Source: Shinisaurus crocodilurus (Eukaryota; Chordata; Lepidosauria; Squamata; Shinisauridae). Taken from it: DNA of 64,000 nucleotides. The DNA is taken from NCBI GenBank assembly GCA_021292165.1, contig CM037877.1, positions 213,342,716-213,406,715 on the forward strand, in the 5' to 3' direction. Below, one piece after another: positions 35,401-47,400 of this stretch. Under the pieces are notes generated by a model. That model ran no database searches. It saw only the letters and a program-made list of their open reading frames with translations, and had not been told where the DNA came from. Made by a program: the position numbers and the translations under genes. How positions within the stretch are numbered: the stretch's first letter is position 1; each line of letters opens with the position of its first letter.

Positions 35401-38400
35401 CAGGAAGGTAAAAATTAATGAGCTGCTAAATGCATTTACTAGGTGATGCATCTAGGGCTAGTGTTGGGGGCATAATTGTAATTTTGGAAGTGATATTCAG
35501 GGAGGGGAAGAAGTCAAGGAATCCAGGTTCTAGTCCCCGCTCGGCCATGAAACTCACTGGGTGACTTTGGGCCAGTCACTGACTCTCAGCCTAACCTACC
35601 TCACAGGGTTGTTGTGAGGATAAAATGGAGAGGAGGAGGATTATGTAAGCCGCCTTGGGTTCCTTGCAGGAAAAAGGGCGGGGTATAAATATAATAATAA
35701 TAATAATTTAAAAAATTAAGTTTGGCGAACAATGGGCATGCCAAAGGGGTGATGTCCTTGTATCATATACACAGTTCTGCTTTGAGTGCCAGGCCTGGCT
35801 TTTAGCATGGCAGACTTCTGTGCTTTCCCAAGCTGGAATGATGCCTCATTTTCCAGGCACAGACTACCGTGTCAAAATAGCAGAATATTGGGGTGTTTGG
35901 TAACAGCAGTTTGCAGAAAAAGAAGAAACAATTTTTAAAAAGTTCCAACATCTATTTACCAAAGGCAACAATGGGATGAATGTACAGAACCATGCGTGTT
36001 GTTATAGAAGGGCAACCAGGGCATGTGCCCCAAATCTTTTGAGCTGCCCCAATGACATAATCTGCCTTAATACATGCCTGCATCTTCCCTCTAAGCTCAG
36101 TAGTTGTAGGGTGACTAGGTGACTGTCAGGCCTCCCCTCTGCCTCCACCTTTTCCTTCCCACCACCTCCTGTCAGCGCTTCAAAAATCAACACACTCTTA
36201 ATCCCCTCCGCTGCCACCAACCCCTTCAGGGTAACTTATTCAAACCACTCCTTTTAAGTTTTAAAAATGAAACAAGTTTATTTAATTACAATTAAGGGTA
36301 GGGAAATAGATAATGTTTCCCACTGGAAAAATGGGGCAGCAGAGGGAGCTTCAAACAGTTTTCCCAAGCCCCACCCCCACTTTACACTTCTCTCTATGCT
36401 CCCCTCACCCAGTACAGTAATACTTTGGATTGCAAGTAGCTTGGTTTGAGAGCGTTTTGCAATACAAGCACATTTTTAAATATTTATTTTTAAAAAATTG
36501 ACTTGATATACAAGCGATGTCTTGCAATACAAGCACTGTAGTACGGCTTAAATTAAAAAATCTCTGTACAAATTTTTTTGGGGGAATTTCATTTTGATAT
36601 AAGAGTGTTTTGGATTACAAGCACGCTTCCGGAACGAATTATGCTCTCAATCCAAGGCATGACTGTATTTGCAAAAGGTTTGTATGAGGGATGGATCTGT
36701 TAGGACCTTCTCTTCCTGGACAGTTTGCTGGTGTATTGGATAAAGAGCAGGACAGGAGACACCTGGGTTCTGATCCCTGCTCAGTCATGAATCTTACTGG
36801 GTGACTTAGGGCCAGTTATCTCTGCACTTTATCTAGCAGGATAAAATATGTGGGAAGATGTTGGAAGAAGGGTGGGATAATCTATATAAATAAAAATGTA
36901 AATGTTTGTTTGTTCAAAATCTTAAATCTCCGAAAGTGCTTCACCGATTGCTTTGAAATTTTGACACAACGTTGCACGTGTTTTTATATGCCTACTATTA
37001 CTATTACCGTATATAGATGTCACATCTGTGACAGGTAAAAACATGCTTTTTTAAAAAAAACAGCGCCATCTGTTGGACGTAAAAGCAACACACCCTATAC
37101 TAAATATTAGTGCCTACGTATTACACATGGAATATGAGTAGAAAATCATTTGAACGATGCAAACGAGGAGAGCGAGTCGACACACAACCTGGCATATTCA
37201 AAGAAACTATGAGAGGCAGACTGTACACCGTGCATCCCAATTAAGATGAATGCTTCTTTCTTCGCATGCTGCTGGTAAATGTGCCCAGTGCAACGTCTTT
37301 CCAGCAATTGAGAATTGTCAACGGCATTACACATGCCACTTGCCGCAGTGCATGTCAAGCTCTGAATTTATTGGAGAACGACCGACACTGGGATGTATGC
37401 ATTAATGACGTGTGCAACACGTCACATCCAAATCAAATTCATCCATTGTTTGCAATCATAGTGACCGCCTGCTCTCCTTCATCTCCAACACAGTTATGGG
37501 AGAAATATAAATCGCACATGGCTGAAGATATTTTCTGTCGAATACGCAACGAACATTCAAATATGAACATGGATTTCACAGCAGAAATCTACAAGGAAGC
37601 GTTGATAATGATTGAAGATTTGTGCTTAGAAATTGCGAACAAACTTCTCAATCAACTGGGAATGCCATCACCGAATCGATCTGCTGCTGCTTCGTTCGAT
37701 GTAGAATTGCATCGTGAACACAATTACAACACGGGTGATCTTTTGTCGTATGTGCAATCAAATATTCCTAAGCTGACGCTTGAGCAAGAAGGCATTTACA
37801 ATCAAATAATAAAAACTGTCAATAACGGGGTTGGAGAAATCTTCTTCTTAGATGCGCCAGGAGGAACTGATAAAACGTTCCTAATTAGATTGATTCTGGC
37901 AGCAATTCGAACCCAACATGACATCGCCTTCGCTCTTCCGTTGTCCGGAATAGCTGCGACATTGCTACCAGGTGGAAGAACTGCTCATTCCGTTTTGAAA
38001 TTGCCATTGAACATGCAATTCATTGAAACTCCCACGTGCAACATTTCCAAAGCATCTGGCATGGGAAAAGTATTGCAGAAATGCAAACTTATTGTTTGGG
38101 ATGAATGCACAATGGCGCATAAAAAATCGCTCGAGGCTCTGGATCGATCATTGCACGATTTGCGTGGAAACATCAGACCATTTGGGAACGCATTAATATT
38201 GCTTGCAGGAGATTTCAGGCAAACATTACCTGTAATTCCTCGATCGACACCATGGCAAACCGGACAATCTCTATATCTGCACAGACAATGGAACAACAAA
38301 AAATATTGTATACCCACAAGCATTGTGAAATTACACATATTAGAAACGTGCGCTTTCTCTTTTCTTTCTTTTCCATTTAACCAGACTGGGCCACAGCAAC

Positions 38401-41400
38401 GCGTGGCCGGGTACAGCTAGTCTATAATAATAAAGAGGATGTGTGTCTGCCTGTCCATCGGTCTGTCACCAAAACCAAGAACACCTGAAACTTGGCATGC
38501 ATATTAAGGGGACTCTAGGGGTGTGTACCTCCATGTCTTTTAAAAACAGAATAACATTAGTTCTAATTAATTTCAATGTCTCTATTATTGAATCCTTCAG
38601 TAACTTCTTCAGTCACTTCCCTAAACAGTACAAAGCTTTGCAGTTGATACCCTTTGAAGTGAGGAGAGATTAGTAGGCTGAGAAACATTGAATGGCTTTC
38701 CCCCCACACACACACTACTGTGGCTTGTCCCCCCAGTGGGAATTGAGGTGGATAGACCCTTCCCTCAGGGGTGCACCATGGCAGGGGCTATGCCAGCAGC
38801 CATGGCTCCACTCAGATGGGCCAGGTACAATGTGTCCAACTCTGACAGCTGTGAAACTTTCCTTGAAGACTTCGCTGTATCAAACTAAGGGGTATTGCAA
38901 CCCATGTGGAGCTGGGTGTATTCGCTAGTAATCTTATAAAATTTTCTTTTTTATTGTTCACTGCTCCGGAATCTGCTTGATGTGGAGCAGTATACAAATA
39001 CTGTTATTAATAATAGTAATAATAATAATAATACCGGTACAATCTGCAGCAGACTGGAGGTCTGAGGCATAGAGCAGCTGCACACGACCAAGATTGGTCT
39101 ATACAGATGGCTGGAACACAGATGACTGGTGTTACAATTCCATTGTTACATATGTCTCTTATGCATTACTGTTGTACTGTATGTTGGGTGACTATTCCTC
39201 GGACCCTTGGCAATTGCGCTATGGGGTTCCACAGAGTACCATCTTTGTTTTAAGAATCAGGATGGCATGTGGTAATATTGGTTCTAATTTTTCTTTTAGG
39301 AAGGCAGTGCCGTCCTCCAGATATACAGAATGGTAGAATAGAATCCACAGGTGACCTCCGGCTTGGTGATGTAGTAACCTTCACCTGTGAACAGGGGTGA
39401 GCTATACACCACTTGTCATAAGAGTTGGCTTTGAAAAAATCCTGGGAATGGGTTTGACTGACATGCATCCTTAATGTATTGAGAGTTCAAGTTAAAAATC
39501 TGAGCCATTAGCTATTTATAGAAGTATTATCTTTCAAAGGCAAGCTTCAATTAAAACTACATTAATAAAACTACAATAAGACCGTATCAAAACATAACTC
39601 AGCAGAATCCTTCCTGCAGGGCAGTTGGTGTCAGTTGGCTTTGGGTGGCTTCTGTGGTGGTCGGGAGCCTTCCTTCTTTCGCCTGCCTTCCTCACTTCCA
39701 TTACTATGTTGCATTATTTTAGGGCCTTGCTGTCTTTAAATGGCTTTCCGGCAAGCTGGATCGAGCATGGACAGTTCTGCCTGGTCGTAGCTATGGGATT
39801 CTGGGGCTGTGTTTCTGAGGATTCTAAATATGTATATATGGACCAATGTTGTATCTTTGGTTACTTTGTCCTACTTTTTGCCAAATAATCATTCCAAGGG
39901 CTCTTCTAAACTAGTCTCTTGTCTGATCATTTCTGGAGGAACAGAAGAGTTGTGCTCTGCTCTCTTTTTGGGCACTGTGGTGGTAGAGATTGGGCCATAA
40001 CTACACTGCCTAGAGAGAAGGTGAGCAAGTGGACAGACACAACCCTGCTCACTGCTTGTGCCCAGTGCACCATCCAGAATGGGAGGGTGAGCAAGCAGAG
40101 ACAAGAGCAGCTGCAGCAATGGGGAATTGCCACCCAAAGTGCTGTTGGATCCTGCCTGTGGCCTCACCAACTGGGCCCTACTTCCTCCATGCCAAATACA
40201 AGCCCTTACGGCTTGTTCAGAAGCTGCAAGTAGTGCAGAATGTAACAGAAAAGTTATTGACTGGTGTGCTTTACCACACACTTAATACGCCTGTGCTAAA
40301 GGATCCACACTGGCTGCCAGTCTTCTACCGACCTAGGTTTAAGGTGTTGGTATACAAAGCCATGTACAATTCAGGACAAGGTCGCCTCGAGGAACGTCTC
40401 CCTCTATACCAGTGTTCTCCAACCTTGGGTCCCCAGATGTTTTTGGCCTACAACTCCCAGCATGCCCCAGCCAGCATAGCTGGCTGGGGCATGCTGGGAG
40501 TTGTAGGCCAAAAACATCTGGGGACCCAAGGTTGGAGAACAATGCTCTAGACCAACCTCCCAGGCTGCTGTGATCCTCAAGGGAGGCCCTGTTGTCCATA
40601 CAGCAACACCTGTGGATTTCCATTTGGCCTGCCCTATGGAATGGTCTCCCCTCTGAAGTACATCACACCTCAACGCTAGGGTGTTTTGTGTGTTTATTGA
40701 AAACATATCTGTTTGCTTTGGCTTTCCCGCCAGCCATGAACTATTTTTGTACCAGCCTCATGATACTGTGTGTGTGGCCTTTTTTGTTTGTTTTTGTTTT
40801 TGTCTGTTTTTATTCTTTTGTAAACCCCTTTTGTTTGTTTTTATTCTTCTATAAACCTGTTTGGGATTTGTTTCAAAAGAGAAGTGGTATATAAGTACTG
40901 TTAATAAATGAAAAAATAAAGCTTCTATTGGTGCCAATGGAAACTTTTTCCTAAACTGAATTGCATGACAGAGGGAAGGCAGTTGGAGAAGGAAGTGAGG
41001 AAGAGAAGAAGGTGGGAAGAAAATAAGATAGATGCATAGTTGGATGTTTGTGTGAGAGAGGGAAAAGAGTGAGTATAGGGTGAGTCTGGCCCTGCCCACC
41101 CTTATATTTCCATAAGTGGCCCTGAGAGTGCTATCACTGTAAGATGGGCTATACAGCTAAATAAAATAAACGTAGTAGCGAAGAAATATTTGTACACTCA
41201 TTATGTCCCAAGTACTAAATTGTAATACTTCACGTTCTCTTTAGGTACAGATTGATAGGCCAAAATACAGTTCGTTGTGTTGTGTCGGGCAGCATGGTTG
41301 ATTGGAACAGAGAAGCTCCATATTGCCAACGTAAGATGAAATGTTCTTTTAAGCTTGCTATGGATTCTCTCAGAGCATTTCAGTGTAACTCATTTATTGC

Positions 41401-44400
41401 AAATATTTTTGTTTGCCCAGGGTTTGGTATATGATTGGAATAATCCTTTAGATTTGTGATGTTACAAGAAAGCGAGGGTCCTTTAATATTTTTCCAGCCT
41501 GTCCACATTCTCATTTCAATACACTGCACTATATTTTAGGCAGATTTGTGAGATCGGATCAAAATTATATACTCTGGTTCCTGGAAGCCTCTAAAAGAAA
41601 TAATTTCCATTTTAGTCTGAAGCAGTCCCTGCTGGACCTCTTAAACATCTTTTAAGTGGTTTTTGCCCCACATAACTGTGACAGCTGAAAATGTGTTATG
41701 CGGAATAATACAGAAGATAGATAGATATAGCAAGATATATCAAATGAATTGGATTTAAAAAGAAACAGGTAGCCCCTTGGCAATCGATCAGAACTGCATG
41801 AACCTGGCTTATACTGGACAGCACCATTGGTCCATCTAGCCCACTATAGTCTACTCTGACTTGAAGCAGTGCTTCAAGGTCTGTCTTTCCCTGTCTTGCT
41901 ACCTGACATCCTTTTGACTGGTAGATTAGTCCTGGACCTGCCATAGATCCCTATAAAAAAAAAAAAAAAAAAAGATGTGCTAAGAACCTTGAAGTTTGTA
42001 TGTGTTTCAGGCCATGTAGGAACACATTTAACATGGGTAGTAATGCCTCTTTTGGTGCATGAATTCTGTAGCTGTCCTTTACCGAGATGACTGGCACATG
42101 AATAGGGATATGCAATAACTCATGAATGAATGTCTGTAGAAAGCTCATTTTGGTGGCAAAATATAGAATGGGCATATCTACCCTAGCTAAGCGTGTTTCT
42201 GCATGGGCCTGAAACACATATAAGCGTCAGGATTCTCTGCATATCTATTTTTTATGGGGATCTATGGCAGGTCCTGAATTAAGATGTCAGGGATTGAACA
42301 TGGGACCTTCTGAAAGCAAAAGCATTTGCTCTACCACTGAGCTATGGTCAGTATCTGCTGTCTGGTATAGCTGCTGCCCTGCACATCTTTAGCATGACAA
42401 ATTTTATTTAAAACACACTCTTCTGATTAGGCTGTTGGCAAGCGTTCATGTTCGACATGTCATACAGCAGAGGAAGAAACCTTCAGAATATGAAGCAAAG
42501 TTTAAGCAAGTTCTGTAGAATTTGGAATACTTCCAAATACTAATGTAGGGCGACATGCAGTGTCATGCAGGCAGACCTCTATTCATGTAACAGGCCTTTC
42601 CCTTCCTCTTTTTCCTCTTGTACATTCCCAGATCAAGTCTGGAGGGTCCCCCAACATTCTAGAGTGTAGGGTGCTGTGAGGGGGGGATCCATTCCATCTG
42701 TGGTGTATGTTCCATATGTTCCATCTGCCTTTGTGTCTCCCCCTCTCACTTTTTCTCGCTCATACATTTCTCTTTACCTGTCTTTCCTTGTGCGACATTA
42801 TTTTAACATTTGGGGCTTAAATCATTACATTGATATTAATAGAATGGATTAATGGCTCCTCTAGAATGGACCTTTCTCTGCTACACTCTACAGTAGGAGT
42901 GTTGAACTTCTCTCAGCCCACGGGCTGAATTCAATTTTAGAGAAGCTCTTGGGGGCCACATTCTAGTGATGGATAGGGCAAGGCCAAAATACAACCCACC
43001 CAGCCCCAGCATATTTAAGTTAAAGTTCCTACTGCCAGTATCTAAGCCTTTGGAGAGGCAATTTCAGCCTTTTAGAATGGGAAGAAACATGCAAAAGCTG
43101 GGAAACCACCAAACAATCTCTTTTACTTGCAAGAGATTACAAAGGAGTGACCTTGGGGATACGAGCTCTGTAGCAGAACCCCATCCAGGAAGAGAATAGG
43201 ATCACTTGTTTTACCATCTTCCTTTAATAGTGTGGGTAATCTTGCTGGGAGTAGAGGAGTGACTTAACTACTGCTTCTTGCTGTCTATTGGTAGAAAATA
43301 TATATTTACTTGTTTGTTTTCAAGTGACCACCTCAAACAGCTGAACATTTTTTCAATGAAAAGAACTTCAGTCCATGTACAGCCCTAATAACAATGCTTT
43401 GCAATTAGTCTACCTGAACTGTTAACACTGATTCTTTCCCCCAGAAATCCTTTGTTTTCCGCCACCTAAAATTACCAATGGAGGACATTCTGGCATTGAT
43501 GGAGATGAATATGTATATGGCACTGCAGTAACATACAAGTGTGACGCTAGTTTCTCCCTTATTGGAAATGCAAGTATTTCATGTACAATCGCAGAAAATG
43601 GTGTGGATGGAGAGTGGAGTGGACCTGCACCTGAATGTAAAGGTGATGGAAGTTCATGTTTAGTATCTTATCTGCAATACATTAAATTGCTTTCATTGTG
43701 TGTAACTGCTGGAACATAAAATTCTTGCTAGAATCGGTGAACTGTCTAATCCACCAGGAATGGTGTTGCAGTGTTGCCTCCATGGGTTTCAGTTGCATTG
43801 GAAGCGATTCAGTGGGAGTAGTGAAGTAGTAGTGCTAGTGGGGCAACTTACCCTCAATGTGCTACCACTTTAAAGTGAGTCATTTTGAGAGGTACTTAAT
43901 AGCCCTGATCCATCTACAGCTGGTCAATACTAAATCCCATTGAATGCAAATAAATCAGATTTAGTATGAGTAACTTGTTCCGTTAGTTTAATTTTGATTT
44001 CGTTATTAGTACCTTTAGATGAATTGGGGCTTTTATGCTTGATGTATAAGACAACATTTTATAAAGATGTATTTCCCTTTTCGTAATACAGAAAGGAAAA
44101 GCACTAAATAGCAATGGCTATCCTGCATAGAATTGATGGGGGGAGGAGCTTGCCCCATCCCGAGAGATCCATGTGCAATAGTAATTCAAAGCAAATCCTA
44201 CTTTGGGCTGAAATACCATTAAAATACAAAATAACCACAGTTTACCCTGTACAGACTAAATAACCAGAATCAGTAGTAATAACTTAGATATGAATGTTGC
44301 GAAAGCTTTTTTAATGGGGATACTTTTCTTTTCAGATGTCCTATGTGAGAGACCAGAAATCCAAAATGGAAGAGTGGGAAGTGTATTCCAGGCTACATAC

Positions 44401-47400
44401 ACATATGATAATGGTGTAAGGATTGAATGTAAACCTAGTTATACTCTGAAGGGGAGCTACTTCATTAAATGTGGGGCTGACGGTTTATGGCATCCTGCTC
44501 TTCCAACATGTGTAGAGAGTAAGTATACTACTGTACTTAAATGTCTTTCAGAAGAGTTGTGTTGAACTTTATGCTGAACACTCTGTCTCTGTATACAGAT
44601 AAACACTTAGACTAATTGTATTCCTTTCCCCCCACTCTTTTTAACCAGGTATTTTCACCACCACTACTGTTCATCCAGGAGATAAGACTGCAGGTAAGTT
44701 ATAACATTATTGGACTGATAGTGATGCTAGTTTTAGAATGTGAAATACCATGCTTTAGGATAATATACAATAGTGTTCCATAGGCATATGTTCATTCTAT
44801 AATTCAGTATTCTGTCTTGCCTTCCATTCCAACTAATAGAGGCTGGGATACAGAAAGTGTGCCCGCTAGCTTGAGTGTGCTTGTGGAATATTTTCTCTCC
44901 TTTGAACAGCAAACCACTGTGAAATACCTATTTTACCTTGAACAGCAGACCACCATGCCACTCTGCAAACTGTGTACAATAATGCCTTTATTTTCAAAAG
45001 AGGTGTGACTTGAGGAGTGCTCTGAGAAACATGTCAAAAGTTCCCTTGGGCAGATGGAACTAGTTGCATGGGTCTTTGGTTGCTGGTCACTGAGGATTAT
45101 TTGATGTGGACTAGTTACCCTTCTTTCAATTGCTCCATGCCACTCGCCATCAATGTAGTTCAAAATGAATTTACATGCACATACCTTCATGAGGAACATT
45201 TTTTCTAGATTTAGTAACAAGATCAAACGTTACTCTGTATGTGGCACCATTTTGCATGTGATCATTGAGTCATGCTAGTGGATGCAAGTTTATCCCAGTT
45301 ATTTCTGGAGACAAACAGAAGGATGAAACTGATTTCTTAGTGAAGAGGAGGCCCATCATAATGATTGCACCTCCCCATAACTCCCAGAAGCAGAATATGT
45401 TAAGTAAAATAAACAAATATATGCATGTTTGTCCAATGTGAGTGTTTCATATATGCTGAAGCATTTTGAGTTAACTTTGTGGATTTCTACATGGGGCAAA
45501 AACAAGTATGGAAAACCTGGAAACAGTGTAAAGGTTCATAGTACTCTATAGAAATAAATTGTTGCTCTATTTTGAGTTAAGGTTACCTTGCTAAAAACCC
45601 ATGATTTACCGATGGGTATTTTAAAAATCTGGGCCAAGTGCACACACTGCATAACAGAGTGCACAAAATTCTGTCTATGAAGCATTTCAGAAGCATTTTA
45701 ACTTCCCAAAGACAGTATCCTGGGAGAAACCAGTTTATGTGAACTTTCCATCAGTGTCACCTTCTGTAGACTTTTCTAATTCTTGAGTGTTGAAAGAAGA
45801 CATTAATGCAGTAGTAGCTAGCATCTCAACTTCAGCATCTGTCTCTTGTTACACAGGGCAAACCACAAGGCCACCCATAAGGCCAACCACTGACACAACA
45901 GAAAAAACTGGTAACACTTGCTTTTATCTCTTGTGGGGTTATATTTATTATATAAATTCTATATTGCCCTTCAATAGGAATACCCAGGGCAGTTTACAAC
46001 TCTCCTTTTATGTGAGGTTTAGCCTTGGTGTTTTAAAGCTCAGGGTGCATAGTTGCGCTATGAAGGTACATAATTGCTTTATACAAGCCTAGACTATTGG
46101 TCCATCATGCCTAGCAAGGTCATTTCTGGCAGCAGCTTTCCAAGTCTTCAGCAAAGATTTTCTCATCCCTGATACCCAAGATCCTTTAATTGGAATTCCA
46201 TCATGGGTTTCGAAAATGGCTTTGATGCTGCAGGTTCTCTTGCTGATATGTAGGCTGCCTACCAGACATCAAAGGTGAAACACTATTGTAGGCAAGAAAT
46301 CAATATAACATTTATAGAATTGAGAGAGGTGGTAAATGAAAATGAGTCATCAGGGAAAGGATGCATTGGTATTTTTGCTCTGCTCTTTTTGTCCCGCTGA
46401 CCACTGGAATGCAGCCCTTGAGAACTTCTCCGAAATGGAATTCATGACAAAACGTGGCTATGGAAAAGCTACACGGTAGTGCAGTGTTAGCCCTGAGGTA
46501 TTAGAATTACACTTCAACGTCTTGTTCTGTATGTGTTCCTTCCTAAGAAGAGTGCTCCTGTTGAGAATTCCTGCCAGCTACTCCTTCCAAACAGGGCATT
46601 CCCTTTTCCCCTCACCCCATGTTGGGAGTTCTGTTTTTCTTTTTCAACCGTTACTCTATATTTCATGGCTGCTTCGAATGCTCACTTCTCATTGGGCTGT
46701 GCTTTGGGGGTTTGACCCTCTTAGGAAGAAACCTAAACTTTTGTTGTACTTATGCAGATTTCAGGGTTCTCCTGAGCATGCTGACACCTCCCTTTTGTTG
46801 CTCAGTGGCCCCTCTGGCTACAATCCTAATGGCACTCGACTCTTAGTTTGCTATTAGAAGAAATAATGAGAGCAAACAGGCTAATAGAGATCCAAAGACA
46901 GTGCCAAGGGAAGCTACCATAAATGATATAATGTAAGCAGAGAGAACATTGCATAGACAACAGTGGGGAGATAACTTTTGGAAAAGTGTAAAGGAAAAAT
47001 GGGAGCGTTTGTTTTGATATGTCTTCAATTTTTCTGTAAAGAGAACATTTGCTCCTTTCGCTTCTAGTGCTGGGGTCCCGTGTATACCTCTATTGGTGCC
47101 TGATGAGGCCCCAGCCCTTGTCCCTCCTTGTTTTCAGTGCTTAACTGAGGCTGTCAGCATGCTGGAAAGCAAAGTCCTGATCTCCAGCAAGCAAACACTC
47201 TTTCTTTCCTTTCCCCAGAATGCCTGTGGGCCCCAGATTGAAGCACATATCTGATTTGGCATTTGGAGCTCAGTCCTTGGAGACTGGCTCGGCCCCCATG
47301 GTAGCCATTTTGTGGCAGTGCCTATGACAACTTCTCAAACTGTGTATGCCCATGGGCCAAAAAGTTTGGGGACCCCCTATTCCAGTGCTTGTTTGGTATC

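Noticed and set aside
42278..42352. tRNA gene on the minus strand
   Set aside because: A and B boxes are present, but no complete cloverleaf can be drawn and the SINE body follows; it is a SINE head.
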